40,763 bases of DNA from Opitutaceae bacterium (GTDB lineage Bacteria > Verrucomicrobiota > Verrucomicrobiia > Opitutales > Opitutaceae), in assembly GCA_014376585.1 (NCBI GenBank), contig JACMRG010000406.1, forward strand, positions 1 through 40,763, in the 5' to 3' direction. Within the stretch, counting starts at the first letter, position 1. The number at the start of each line of letters is the position of its first letter. A model generated the notes under the pieces. The model was not told where the DNA came from, ran no database searches, and saw only the letters and a list, made by a program, of their open reading frames with translations. Below are positions 16,428-25,012 of the stretch, in pieces. The position numbers and the translations under genes are program-made.

Positions 16428-16561
16428 AAAAAATAACCTCCGAATTTTCATGACGTTGCGCCGCCGTCACGCATCGCAAACGCAGCCTCCGCTTACCCAT
16501 TAAAAAACTCCTCAATCTGGTTTGCGAAGCCCCCCGTCCCCTCGCTCTCTGTTTTCCGCCC

Positions 16562-17530
16562 TCACCCTTTCGCCGGCGGTTTGAGTTGGATCAAAATATT
16601 CGCCGCCGTGATCAGCCCGCCGCCGACCAGCAGCGTCCACGTCGCCGTCTCGTTCGGATAATTGATCCCGGCCCACACCGAGAAAAGCGCCGGCAAGAAC
16701 AGCGCCATCACCGAGCCGAAGACCGGCTCCACGCAGTAGATCAACCCGGCTTCCGTCGCCGTGATTTTCGGCTGCCACGCGTTCATGATGCCATAAGCGC
16801 CCAGGGTGCACACGACCGTGAGCACGCCCGTGCAGACCAGCCACGCCGGGGAGGTCCACGGCAAGATCAGCGTCGCCACATCCGGCGCCGTCGCGCCCGC
16901 CAGCACCGCAAAGCCGAGCGCCTGCGCCGCAAACATCACCAGCGTCAGCTCAAACGCGCGGTTCGCCGCAAATTCCTTTTTCTCCAGCCACAGGATCTGG
17001 CCCATGAAAAACACCGAGGAGAGCAACGTCTCCCATTCCCCGCGCCCGAGCCGGAGTTCCCGCCAGTCGAAATTCCCAAGGATCGCCACCCCTCCGAGCA
17101 CCAGCGCGCAACTGGTCCACACCACCGCACCCGGATTGCGCCGCGCGCGCACCGCGAGATAGATCGGGATCATGATCGCGTAGAACTGCGTCAGAAACGC
17201 CGAGGTGCTCGCCGCGGTGAACTGCAACGCGTCGTTTTGAAACAACATCCCCGCCGCCGCGAAAAGGCCGATTACCACACCCTGCTTAATCTCACCGCGC
17301 GTGAGCCCGCGCCACGCCCGCGGCTTCAACGCGACCAGCACCAGCATCCCCAGCAGGAAACGCGGCGCCACCGTATAAATCGCCGAGAACCAGGAACCCG
17401 CCTCGGGCACCAGCTGCCCATGCAGGAAAAGGATGGTCTTGATGAGCGGAAAACTCAGCCCCCAGAAAACCGTCGCGAGCAGGAGCATGAGCAGCGCCCG
17501 CGAGCGTTGGGGAGAGGGAGCGTGCGACAT
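16562..17530 (-). CDS. EamA/DMT-family transporter
   Basis: A 322-residue inner-membrane protein with about ten hydrophobic helices in two EamA repeats, starting with LLMLLLATVFWGLSFPLIK (the FWGxxFP motif of the family). Further landmarks are FLTQFYAIMIPIYLA at the end of the first repeat and ATEAGLIYCVEPVFGSVMA in the second. Members export or import small metabolites such as amino acids; the substrate is not predictable. The ATG at 17530 (MSHAPSPQ) is chosen: the open frame to 17668 adds a hydrophilic non-family leader. The divergent gap to 17834 presumably holds the promoters; I see no clear boxes there. Confidence 0.88.
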   Translation of the reverse strand: MSHAPSPQRSRALLMLLLATVFWGLSFPLIKTILFLHGQLVPEAGSWFSAIYTVAPRFLLGMLVLVALKPRAWRGLTRGEIKQGVVIGLFAAAGMLFQNDALQFTAASTSAFLTQFYAIMIPIYLAVRARRNPGAVVWTSCALVLGGVAILGNFDWRELRLGRGEWETLLSSVFFMGQILWLEKKEFAANRAFELTLVMFAAQALGFAVLAGATAPDVATLILPWTSPAWLVCTGVLTVVCTLGAYGIMNAWQPKITATEAGLIYCVEPVFGSVMALFLPALFSVWAGINYPNETATWTLLVGGGLITAANILIQLKPPAKG

Positions 17531-17833
17531 GGGCGGGGTGAATGGCAGAGCGAAAAACCGCGGATCGTGCCGACCGCCTCCGCCACCGCCAAGCGAATTG
17601 GCGGCAAACACCCGCGAGCGCCCCCACCGCAGAACACCGATATATCCGGAACCTCTATCCATCGCCACAGACCCAGATCCGCCTTCCCGTCACCCCGTTT
17701 CGGATCGCCGCAACTTCTCCCTCGCCCCTGTCACCTAAGAAATCCTCGTCGTCCTCGTCATACGTGGGCCGAGGTCGCTTCATCGCTTTACTCCCTCATC
17801 TCCAACGTCAGCGTCACCCCACCCCCGGTTGCC

Positions 17834-19132
17834 ATGAAACTCCCGTCGCCGCTTCTCGTCGGTTCGCTCGCGGTCAATGCCGCCGTTCTCGCACTCTATT
17901 TTTCGAAGTCGCCCGCCGCTTCCCCGGCCGACCCCGCCACCGCTTCTTCCCCCACCGTAAGCAACAACTCCGTCACGGGCAGCACGACCGGCACCGGTAA
18001 ATCCGACGGCGGTGCCACTGCGGCGGCCCACGACCCGCTCGTCCAAGTCTGGTCGCAGCTCCAATCCGGCGACCTCGCCACCCTCGTCGCCCGTCTCCGC
18101 GCCGCCGGATTTTCCGCCTCGATGATCCGCTCCATCGTTTCCGCGCAGGTCAGTGAGCAGTTTTCCGCCCGGCGCCGGGAGTTGTTCAGCGCACTTGACG
18201 ACCGGCCATTTTGGAAGAGCCAGCAGAACCCTTTCAGCGACCCGAAACTCCAGACGGGGCTGCGCACTCTCGGCAAAGAGCAGAACGATCTGCTCAAATC
18301 TCTCCTCGGCGCCGATTACCTCCAGAACGTGGAAGAAGTGCGTAGCTCCCAACGCCGGGTGTATGGCAATGTTCCCGTCGAGAAACTCGCGCAGCTTCAG
18401 GTCATCAACAGTGACTATGGCGAACTCAGTCAGGAGATCTGCTCCAAGGCCAACGGCATGATACTGTCCGAGGACCGCGAAAAACTGGACTTCCTGGCAA
18501 AGGAAAAACTTGCCGACATCGCCAGGGCGCTCACGCCGCAAGAATTCGAGGAACACCAATTCCGCACCAGCTCAACCGCCAACCAACTGCGCTCGAAGCT
18601 CGCCCACTTCGAGGTCAACGAGACCGAATTCCGCGCGCTCTATAAACTGCCAGCGGCCTTCGAAGCCCAATATAATGTCCGAGACAGTCAGCCGTCACCC
18701 GAGAAAATGGCCGCCCGCCCCGGGGCTGAAAAACAGCTCCAAGCCGCGATCCTCGCCAGCCTCCCTCCCGACCGCGTCGCCGAATACAAACTGGCCACCG
18801 ACCCCAACTATCAACAAGTCAACCGGCTCTTCGCCCGCTTGGAACTCCCGCCCGCGACCTCCCGGCAAGTGGTGGCTCTCCAGCAAGACATCCAAGCCCG
18901 CGCCAACACCCTTCGCTCCGACCGCACCCTGGCGCCCGAGGCGCGCAACGCCCAGCTCACCGCGCTTCGGCAAGAAGCCACCACGAAGCTCAGCACCTCC
19001 CTCACCCCGCGCGGTCTCGAAGCCTATAAACAAAACGGCGGATTCTGGATTCAATCCCTCCAGCCCCGCCCGACATCCACCCTGCCCTCCTCCGGCACAG
19101 CCGCATCCGTCACCTCGCGCCCCGGCGGTTAA
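17834..19132 (+). CDS. Membrane-anchored helical protein, tandem family member 1 of 4
   Basis: A 432-residue protein of a family I do not recognise. An uncleaved-looking anchor (MKLPSPLLVGSLAVNAAVLAL) is followed by an Ala/Ser/Thr-rich linker to about residue 70, then a long helical region: LVARLRAAGFSASMIRSIVS, PFWK, QRRVYGNVP, LSEDREKLDFLAKEKLADIA, LTPQEFEEHQFRTSSTANQ, ETEFRALYK. It ends with EAYKQNGGFWIQSL and a Pro/Ser/Gly tail. The LTPxE-type motifs and helicity recall periplasmic LTXXQ (Spy/CpxP) proteins, but this is only a resemblance. The long open frame upstream (from 16586) is antisense to the transporter gene and is rejected. No Shine-Dalgarno sequence. Confidence 0.8.
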   Translation: MKLPSPLLVGSLAVNAAVLALYFSKSPAASPADPATASSPTVSNNSVTGSTTGTGKSDGGATAAAHDPLVQVWSQLQSGDLATLVARLRAAGFSASMIRSIVSAQVSEQFSARRRELFSALDDRPFWKSQQNPFSDPKLQTGLRTLGKEQNDLLKSLLGADYLQNVEEVRSSQRRVYGNVPVEKLAQLQVINSDYGELSQEICSKANGMILSEDREKLDFLAKEKLADIARALTPQEFEEHQFRTSSTANQLRSKLAHFEVNETEFRALYKLPAAFEAQYNVRDSQPSPEKMAARPGAEKQLQAAILASLPPDRVAEYKLATDPNYQQVNRLFARLELPPATSRQVVALQQDIQARANTLRSDRTLAPEARNAQLTALRQEATTKLSTSLTPRGLEAYKQNGGFWIQSLQPRPTSTLPSSGTAASVTSRPGG

Positions 19133-19198
19133 GTCGAAGAACCGTTTATTTCCGCCCTCATCATTTAGTGCCCGCCCCGCCAACTCAGTTCTTCTCCC

Positions 19199-20503
19199 AT
19201 GAAACTCCCCACGCTCCTGCTCGTCGCCTCCCTCGCGGTCAACGCCGTCGTCCTCGCCCTCTACGTCACAAAAACTGCCTCCCCCGCACCCACGGCGTCC
19301 AGCGTTGCCGTCGGGGCCGCGTCTTCCCTTGCCTCCGCATCGAGCCCCGCCATCGAGGCCGGGCGTGCCGCCACCTCACCGGCGAACGGCACCCCCACCG
19401 CCCAAAATTGGGCTCAGCTCCAGTCCGGCGATCTTAGCACCCTCCCCGCCCGCCTTCGCGCCGCCGGTTTCTCCCCCACGATGGTCCGCGCCATCGTCGC
19501 CGCGCAGGTCGGCGAGCAGTTCTCCGCTCGCCGCAAAGAACTTATCGGCCAGCAGGTGGAGCAACCGTTTTGGAAGACCACCCGTAACTTTTTCATCGAC
19601 CCGAAAACGCAGTCCGCCCTCCGCGAACTCGGCAAGGAACAGACCACCCTCATGAAATCCCTGCTCGGCCCGGACGGCGCTCCCGGCAACGACGAAATGC
19701 TCGCCTGGCAGCGCCGCCAATTCGGCAATCTCCCCGCCGAAAAATTGACCCAGCTTCAAGCGATCTCATCCGACTACAGCGAACTTCAACAGGAGATCTA
19801 CGCCAAGACCAACGGCCTCTTCCTTCCCGAGGACCGCGAGAAACTGGCCTTCCTCGAAAAAGAAAAACTCGCCGACCTCGCGAAGACGCTCAGCCCACAG
19901 GAATTCGAGGACTACCAACTCCGCTCCAGCAACACCGCCAGCCAGCTCCGCTCCCAACTCGTCGGCTTCAATCCTTCGGAAGCCGAATTCCGAGCCCTCT
20001 TCAAAGCCGCCGCCGCCGTCGAGGCGCAATACGGCCCCAACATAATGGGCGGCGCCCGCGGTCCGGACGATTACCGGAACCGCCAAGCCGCGATGCTGAC
20101 GCAAGCCGCCACCGCGCTCTCGCCCGAACGCCTCGCCGAATTCAAACAAGCCACCGACCCGCAATCTCAGCAGGTCAACCGCCTCGTCGCCCGCCTCGAG
20201 CTTCCACCCGCCACCACGCAGCAGGTCGTCGCCGTGCAGACCGACATCCAAGCCCGCGCGCGCGCCGTGCAGACCAACACCGCCCTCGCTCCCGCCGACC
20301 GCACCGCCCAGCTCACCGCCCTCCAGCAGGAGGCGACGACGAAGCTCTCCACCGCCCTCACCCCCCGCGGCTTCGAAGCCTACAAACAAAACGGCGGCTT
20401 CTGGCTCGACCAACTCAAACCCCGCGCCACGCCCACCCCGACCACCGCTCCCGGTGGCTCCGGCACCGTCCCACCCGCCGTCCGCACGCCCGGCGGACAG
20501 TAA
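19199..20503 (+). CDS. Membrane-anchored helical protein, tandem family member 2 of 4
   Basis: A 434-residue protein and the closest relative of member 1, 66 bp downstream of it. The anchor is MKLPTLLLVASLAVNAVVLAL; the linker is Ala/Pro/Ser-rich. The conserved core reads LPARLRAAGFSPTMVRAIVA, QPFWK, QRRQFGNLP, LPEDREKLAFLEKEKLADLA, LSPQEFEDYQLRSSNTASQ and EAEFRALFK, with EAYKQNGGFWLDQL and a Pro/Thr/Gly tail at the end. The same order of motifs as in member 1 shows gene duplication. The protein should sit in the inner membrane with the helical part in the periplasm. The function is unknown. Confidence 0.8.
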   Translation: MKLPTLLLVASLAVNAVVLALYVTKTASPAPTASSVAVGAASSLASASSPAIEAGRAATSPANGTPTAQNWAQLQSGDLSTLPARLRAAGFSPTMVRAIVAAQVGEQFSARRKELIGQQVEQPFWKTTRNFFIDPKTQSALRELGKEQTTLMKSLLGPDGAPGNDEMLAWQRRQFGNLPAEKLTQLQAISSDYSELQQEIYAKTNGLFLPEDREKLAFLEKEKLADLAKTLSPQEFEDYQLRSSNTASQLRSQLVGFNPSEAEFRALFKAAAAVEAQYGPNIMGGARGPDDYRNRQAAMLTQAATALSPERLAEFKQATDPQSQQVNRLVARLELPPATTQQVVAVQTDIQARARAVQTNTALAPADRTAQLTALQQEATTKLSTALTPRGFEAYKQNGGFWLDQLKPRATPTPTTAPGGSGTVPPAVRTPGGQ

Positions 20504-20566
20504 CCCGGCAGCGCGCGGCCCGTCCCTGCACTCGCTCCCGCGTCAAACCTCCCCCCATTCCCGTCC

Positions 20567-21943
20567 ATGAAACTCCCCGCCCTCCTCCTCGCCGGTTCCC
20601 TCGCCGCCAACGCCGTCCTCGTCGCCGTTTACATCAACGATACTTCCACCCCGACCGAACCCACAACCAAAGGAGCAGGGTCTCCCCCCGCGCCCGAAGC
20701 CCCGCCCCGCGCCGCTTCACCGACTTCCGCTACAACCAGAGACTCCGCGACCGCTCCCGGCACCGCAGCCGCCGATCCTAAAACTTGGGCTCACCTTTAT
20801 ACCGCCGATCTCCGCACTCTGAGCGCCCGCCTCCGCGCCGCCGGCTTCCCGCCCGCCACGATCCGCACGATCATCGCCGCGCAGGTCGCCGATCAACTCC
20901 GCCCGAGGGCCAAGGAACTGGCCGACGGCCTGGAGGTAAAACCCTTCTGGGAGACCAACCGCGGCTTCGGCTACGATCCGAAGTTCAGCCTGACCATGCG
21001 TGAACTCGGCCGTGAATCCGATCGGCTGATCAAGGAAGCCCTCGGCCCCGACTTCCCCGCCGACGACTCCGAACTCTCCGAATTTCAACGCCCTCAATAC
21101 GGCAACCTGCCAAAGGAGAAGGTCGACCAACTCAAACGCGTCGCCGACGACTACAACGAAATGCGGGTGCAAACGATGAACGCCGCCCGTGGCCTTATGC
21201 TCCCCGAAGACCGCGAGAAACTTGCCATCCTCGAAAAAGAACGGCGCGCCGACCTCGCCCAACTCCTAAGCCCCCAGGAGATGGAAGACTATCTGATGCG
21301 CACCTCACTCACGACGTCGCAGTTGCGCGGGGCGCTTACCACCATGAACGCGAGCGAGGGGGAATTTCGCGCCATCTTTCAGGCGAAGCAGGCCTACGAG
21401 GACAAATACGGCTTTCAATCCACTGGTGGCGGCATGATGGGGCCCGATCAGATAAAAGAACGCACCGCCGCTCAGAAGCAGGTCACCGAACAAATCAAGG
21501 CCGCCCTCGGCGAGCAGCGTTACGTTGAATACGCCCGCGCCGCGGATGGCGAATTTCAGTCCATCACCCGCCTCGTCCAGCAAGCCAATCTCCCCGGAAG
21601 CGCCGCCGTCCAAGCCTACGACCTCCGCGCCAACGCCTCCAAAGAATCCTACCGTATCTTTGCCGACGCTGCGCTCTCGAACGAACAGAAACGCGCTGCC
21701 CTCCAAACCCTCGCCCAAACCACCCGCTCCCAACTCACGGCGGCCCTCGGCGCCGATGCCGGCGGCTCCTACCTGAAGGTCGCCGCCCCCTGGCTCAGCA
21801 GCATCGAGCGCGGTGGCGCCGTCACTTTCAACGAGAACGGCGGCTCCACTACCTACAACCTCTCCACCCAGCGCCCCACCGGCGCCGCGAGCCCCGGCTC
21901 TCCCGCCCCCGCCGTCCCCGTCACCACCAAAACGGGCGGCTAG
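20567..21943 (+). CDS. Membrane-anchored helical protein, tandem family member 3 of 4
   Basis: A 458-residue paralogue, 63 bp after member 2. The anchor is MKLPALLLAGSLAANAVLVAV. Core motifs: LSARLRAAGFPPATIRTIIA, KPFWE, FQRPQYGNLP, LPEDREKLAILEKERRADLA, LSPQEMEDYLMRTSLTTSQ and EGEFRAIFQ. It is the most divergent at its end: the YKQNGGxW motif of the other three is missing, and the tail reads VTFNENGGSTTYNLS before a Pro/Ala/Thr stretch. This suggests that the C-terminal segment has changed its role. Membrane anchored and probably periplasmic; function unknown. Confidence 0.8.
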   Translation: MKLPALLLAGSLAANAVLVAVYINDTSTPTEPTTKGAGSPPAPEAPPRAASPTSATTRDSATAPGTAAADPKTWAHLYTADLRTLSARLRAAGFPPATIRTIIAAQVADQLRPRAKELADGLEVKPFWETNRGFGYDPKFSLTMRELGRESDRLIKEALGPDFPADDSELSEFQRPQYGNLPKEKVDQLKRVADDYNEMRVQTMNAARGLMLPEDREKLAILEKERRADLAQLLSPQEMEDYLMRTSLTTSQLRGALTTMNASEGEFRAIFQAKQAYEDKYGFQSTGGGMMGPDQIKERTAAQKQVTEQIKAALGEQRYVEYARAADGEFQSITRLVQQANLPGSAAVQAYDLRANASKESYRIFADAALSNEQKRAALQTLAQTTRSQLTAALGADAGGSYLKVAAPWLSSIERGGAVTFNENGGSTTYNLSTQRPTGAASPGSPAPAVPVTTKTGG

Positions 21944-21981
21944 GTCGCCCTCATCTCTCCACCGAAACACTCTCAACCCAT

Positions 21982-23259
21982 TTGCCCGCCATGAAATCGG
22001 TCTCCTTCCTCATCGCCGCTTCCGTCGTCGCCAATGGCGCCCTCGTCGCCGTCCTTCTAACCCGATCCCCCGCCCCTGCCTCGACGACATCATCCTCCAC
22101 TCTCCCCACCTCCGCCAAAACCGGCGCTGCCCCTGAACCCGCCGGGGCCGCCACAGCCGTCGACCCCCAACTCTGGAGCGATCTCACCGCCAAGGATCCC
22201 GCCGCGCTGCTCGCAAAACTCCGCGCCGCCGGCTTTCCACCTTCCGTCGTCCGCGCCATCCTCACCGCGCAAATTCGCGCCGACTTTGCCGCCCAGCGCC
22301 GCGCCCTTTACCCCGCCGGCGCCGACACCCCGTTTTGGAAAAGCACCCAACCTACCGACCCTAAGCTCGCCGCCGCCTTCCGCGATCTCGCCAAAGAGCA
22401 GACCGCTCAGATTAACCAACTCTTCGGCGGTCCCGATCCCGACGCTTACCTCGGCATGAGCCTTTACCAACGCCGGCAGTTCGGCGATCTGGCTGTCGAC
22501 AAAGTCAGCCAGCTCTCCCGCGTGGCAAGCGACTACGACGAACTTCGCCAGGAACTCTACCAAAGCGCCGGGGCTGGTGGAGGCGCGCTCACGCTTCTTC
22601 CGGAAGACCGTGCCAAGCTCGCCCTGCTCGATAAAGAGCAGCAGGCCGATTTCGCCCAAATCCTCTCCCCTGAAGAACTCCTCGCCTACGATCTCCGTTC
22701 CAGCCGCACCGCGAGCCAAATGCGCTATAACCTCAGCACGTTCGCTCCCACCGAGGCCGAGTTCCGCGACATCTTCAAAATCCAAAAAGCCTTCGACGAC
22801 AAAAACGGCCAGATGATGCCCGGCATGACCCAAGAGCAGACGCGCGCGCGGGGCGAAGAGCAGAAAAAAATCAACGAGCAGATCAAAGCCTCCCTCGGCC
22901 CCGAACGCGGCGCCGAATACGAACGCGCCAACGACTTCAATTACCGCCAAGCCGCCCTAGTCGCCGAGCGCCTCAACCTCCCGAAGACCGCCGCCAACGA
23001 CGTCTGGAATTTACAAAAAGACCTCCAGAAACAGATGGTCTCCCTCTACGCTGATTCGTCGCTGCCACCGGCTGATCGGCAAGCCAAGCAAGCCGCCTTC
23101 CTCTCCGAGGCCAATGCAAAGGTCACTGCCGCCATGGGCGAACGCGGCGCCACCATCTACAAACAAAACGGCGGGGGCTGGCTGCAGCCCAGCGCCTATC
23201 GCAGCACCACAGGACCCACCCCCGCCACGACCGGCACCGTCATCCGCATCGGCCCCTGA
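21982..23259 (+). CDS. Membrane-anchored helical protein, tandem family member 4 of 4
   Basis: A 425-residue paralogue, 38 bp after member 3. The anchor differs slightly (MKSVSFLIAASVVANGALVAV). Core motifs: LLAKLRAAGFPPSVVRAILT, TPFWK, YQRRQFGDLA, LPEDRAKLALLDKEQQADFA, LSPEELLAYDLRSSRTASQ, EAEFRDIFK, and YKQNGGGWLQPS before a short Thr/Pro tail. Close spacing and shared strand suggest one transcript for all four. It is followed by a REP-like hairpin at 23264-23317. The function is unknown. Confidence 0.8.
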   Translation: MPAMKSVSFLIAASVVANGALVAVLLTRSPAPASTTSSSTLPTSAKTGAAPEPAGAATAVDPQLWSDLTAKDPAALLAKLRAAGFPPSVVRAILTAQIRADFAAQRRALYPAGADTPFWKSTQPTDPKLAAAFRDLAKEQTAQINQLFGGPDPDAYLGMSLYQRRQFGDLAVDKVSQLSRVASDYDELRQELYQSAGAGGGALTLLPEDRAKLALLDKEQQADFAQILSPEELLAYDLRSSRTASQMRYNLSTFAPTEAEFRDIFKIQKAFDDKNGQMMPGMTQEQTRARGEEQKKINEQIKASLGPERGAEYERANDFNYRQAALVAERLNLPKTAANDVWNLQKDLQKQMVSLYADSSLPPADRQAKQAAFLSEANAKVTAAMGERGATIYKQNGGGWLQPSAYRSTTGPTPATTGTVIRIGP

Positions 23260-23263
23260 CCGC

Positions 23264-23317
23264 GTGGGAGCGCGGCTCCGCGGTGGGCCGTGCGCTCCGC
23301 CGCGCGGCCAGTCCCAC
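23264..23317. repeat. REP-like hairpin after the four-gene array
   Basis: Starts GTGGGAGCGCGGC and ends GCGCGGCCAGTCCCAC; the ends are inverted. It lies five bases after the stop of the fourth paralogue and may act as a transcript end. The rest of 23318-23448 is GC-rich with nothing recognised. Confidence 0.5.
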
Positions 23318-23448
23318 CCCGCGCCGGTGCGCAGCCCCCGCTCCGCCCCGCCGCGCGCACCGCTGCTCTGTTACATTTCCCCGCCCACCCGCCGCCCCCG
23401 CCCCCCCGGCTCGACAACTCCCGCGCCCGCCGCCACTGCTGTTCCCGC

Positions 23449-24933
23449 ATGGCCAAAGCGTCCCCTGAGCGCCTCACAAAAAAAGCCTACGAGGCTCGCG
23501 TCGCCGATGTGCGCGCCGATCTCGTGCACATGCAGGTGCAGTTGAAGAACGCGCCCTTCCCCGTCCTCGTCGTCGTCGCCGGCGTCGATGCCGCTGGCAA
23601 GGGCGATGTCGTCAACGTCCTCAACGCCTGGCTCGATCCACGCGGCGTCGAGACCTTCGCCTTTCACGAGCCCACCGACGAGGAACGCGAACGCCCTGCC
23701 ATGTGGCGCTTCTGGCGCTGCCTCCCGCCCCACGGCCGCCTCGGTATCTACGCCGGCGGCTGGCACACCGAGGCCCTGCGCGAGGACCCGCGCAGCCCCC
23801 GCGACCTCACCGAATTCGACACCGCCCTCCGCCGCATCGTCCGCTTCGAAGACCAGCTCACCGCCGACGGCGCCCTCGTCATAAAAATCTGGCTCCACCT
23901 CACCAAGGACGACCAGCGCGCCCGCCTTCAGGAACTTGAGGACGATGAACGCACCGCCTGGCGCGTCACCGCCGAGGATTGGAAAAGCCACCGCGTCTAC
24001 GACCGCCTCGCCCGCCTTTCCGACACCATGCGCCGCGCCACCCAGCGCCCCGGTGCCCCCTGGCACGTGATCGACGCCGCCGATCCCCGCGCGCGCAACC
24101 TCGCCGTCGCCGATAAACTCCTCACCCGTTTCCGCGCCCATTACCGCACGCACAAGACCGTCCCCGCCGCCACCAAGCCCCGCCGCACCGCCCCCCTCCG
24201 CGCGGCCGGCCTCCGCCGCCTCCTCGCCCTCCCCCTCAACCAGCAACTCGGCGCCAGCGGCTACGACGAGAAACGCGACAAGTGGCTCGGCAAACTTAAC
24301 CGCACCGTCCGCGCCGCCAACCAGGCCCGCCGCTCCATCGTGTGGGTCTTCGAAGGCTGGGATGCCGCCGGCAAGGGCGGCGCCATCCGCCGACTCACCG
24401 ATGCCATCGACGCCCGCGACTCCCGCGTCATCCCCATTTCCAAGCCCACCGACGAGGAGAAAGCCCACCACTACCTCTGGCGTTTCTGGCGCCACGTCCC
24501 CCGCGCCGGCATGGCCACCATCTACGACCGCTCCTGGTATGGTCGCGTGCTCGTCGAACGCCTCGAAGGCTTCGCCCGCGACAACGAATGGCGCCGCGCG
24601 TTTTCAGAGGTGAACGAATTCGAACGCGAGCTCGTCGAGCACGGCGTGATCGTCATCAAATTCTGGCTCCACATCAGCAAGGACGAGCAGCTCCGCCGTT
24701 TTCGAAATCGGGAGGATACCGACTACAAGCGCCACAAGATCAACGCCGAGGACTGGCGCAACCGCCGCAAGTGGGCCGCCTACGAGACCGCCGTCGGCGA
24801 TATGCTCGCGCTCACCCACACCCGCTTTGCGCCCTGGCATCTCATCCCCGCGAACAACAAACGCCACGCCCGCCTCGAAATCATCAAGGCCTCCTGCCAG
24901 CAGATCGAATCCGCCCTCGCCGGGAAAAAGTAG
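23449..24933 (+). CDS. Two-domain polyphosphate kinase 2 (PPK2)
   Basis: A 494-residue protein with two PPK2 domains. These enzymes transfer phosphate between polyphosphate and nucleotides; two-domain forms mainly make ADP from AMP. Domain 1 (about 20-235) has the P-loop GVDAAGKG (45-52) but the lid/Walker B motif, YDRSWYGR in active domains, reads YAGGWHTE (101-108). Domain 2 (about 265-490) has both GWDAAGKG (303-310) and YDRSWYGR (359-366), followed by VIKFWLHISKDEQ. Only the second domain is therefore expected to be fully active. The ATG at 23449 (MAKASPERLTKKAYEA) starts family sequence; the longer frame is Pro/Arg-rich and rejected. Cytoplasmic. Confidence 0.93.
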   Translation: MAKASPERLTKKAYEARVADVRADLVHMQVQLKNAPFPVLVVVAGVDAAGKGDVVNVLNAWLDPRGVETFAFHEPTDEERERPAMWRFWRCLPPHGRLGIYAGGWHTEALREDPRSPRDLTEFDTALRRIVRFEDQLTADGALVIKIWLHLTKDDQRARLQELEDDERTAWRVTAEDWKSHRVYDRLARLSDTMRRATQRPGAPWHVIDAADPRARNLAVADKLLTRFRAHYRTHKTVPAATKPRRTAPLRAAGLRRLLALPLNQQLGASGYDEKRDKWLGKLNRTVRAANQARRSIVWVFEGWDAAGKGGAIRRLTDAIDARDSRVIPISKPTDEEKAHHYLWRFWRHVPRAGMATIYDRSWYGRVLVERLEGFARDNEWRRAFSEVNEFERELVEHGVIVIKFWLHISKDEQLRRFRNREDTDYKRHKINAEDWRNRRKWAAYETAVGDMLALTHTRFAPWHLIPANNKRHARLEIIKASCQQIESALAGKK

Positions 24934-24937
24934 AACG

Positions 24938-25007
24938 GTGTAGCGCATTGACCCCAATGCGCTGGGTTTGCGCCCAGGCGCGGCGCGTTGAAGTCAACGC
25001 GCTCCAC
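24938..25007. repeat. REP-like hairpin between convergent genes, possible bidirectional terminator
   Basis: The left arm GTGTAGCGCATTGACCCCAA and the inverted right arm (GTTGAAGTCAACGCGCTCCAC) pair over most of 25 bases. It fills the gap between the convergent PPK2 and histidine-kinase genes. No T-run is present, so termination is inferred from position only. Confidence 0.6.
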
Positions 25008-25012
25008 CCGCC

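Noticed and set aside
16090-16503. A 137-codon plus-strand open frame
   Set aside because: It is made of the hairpin at 16103-16178 and the repeat at 16269-16427 and has no domain.
16586-17833. The 5' part of a very long plus-strand open frame (16586-19132)
   Set aside because: It is antisense to the EamA gene, is His/Arg/Gln-rich without domains, and the real gene starts with the anchor at 17834.
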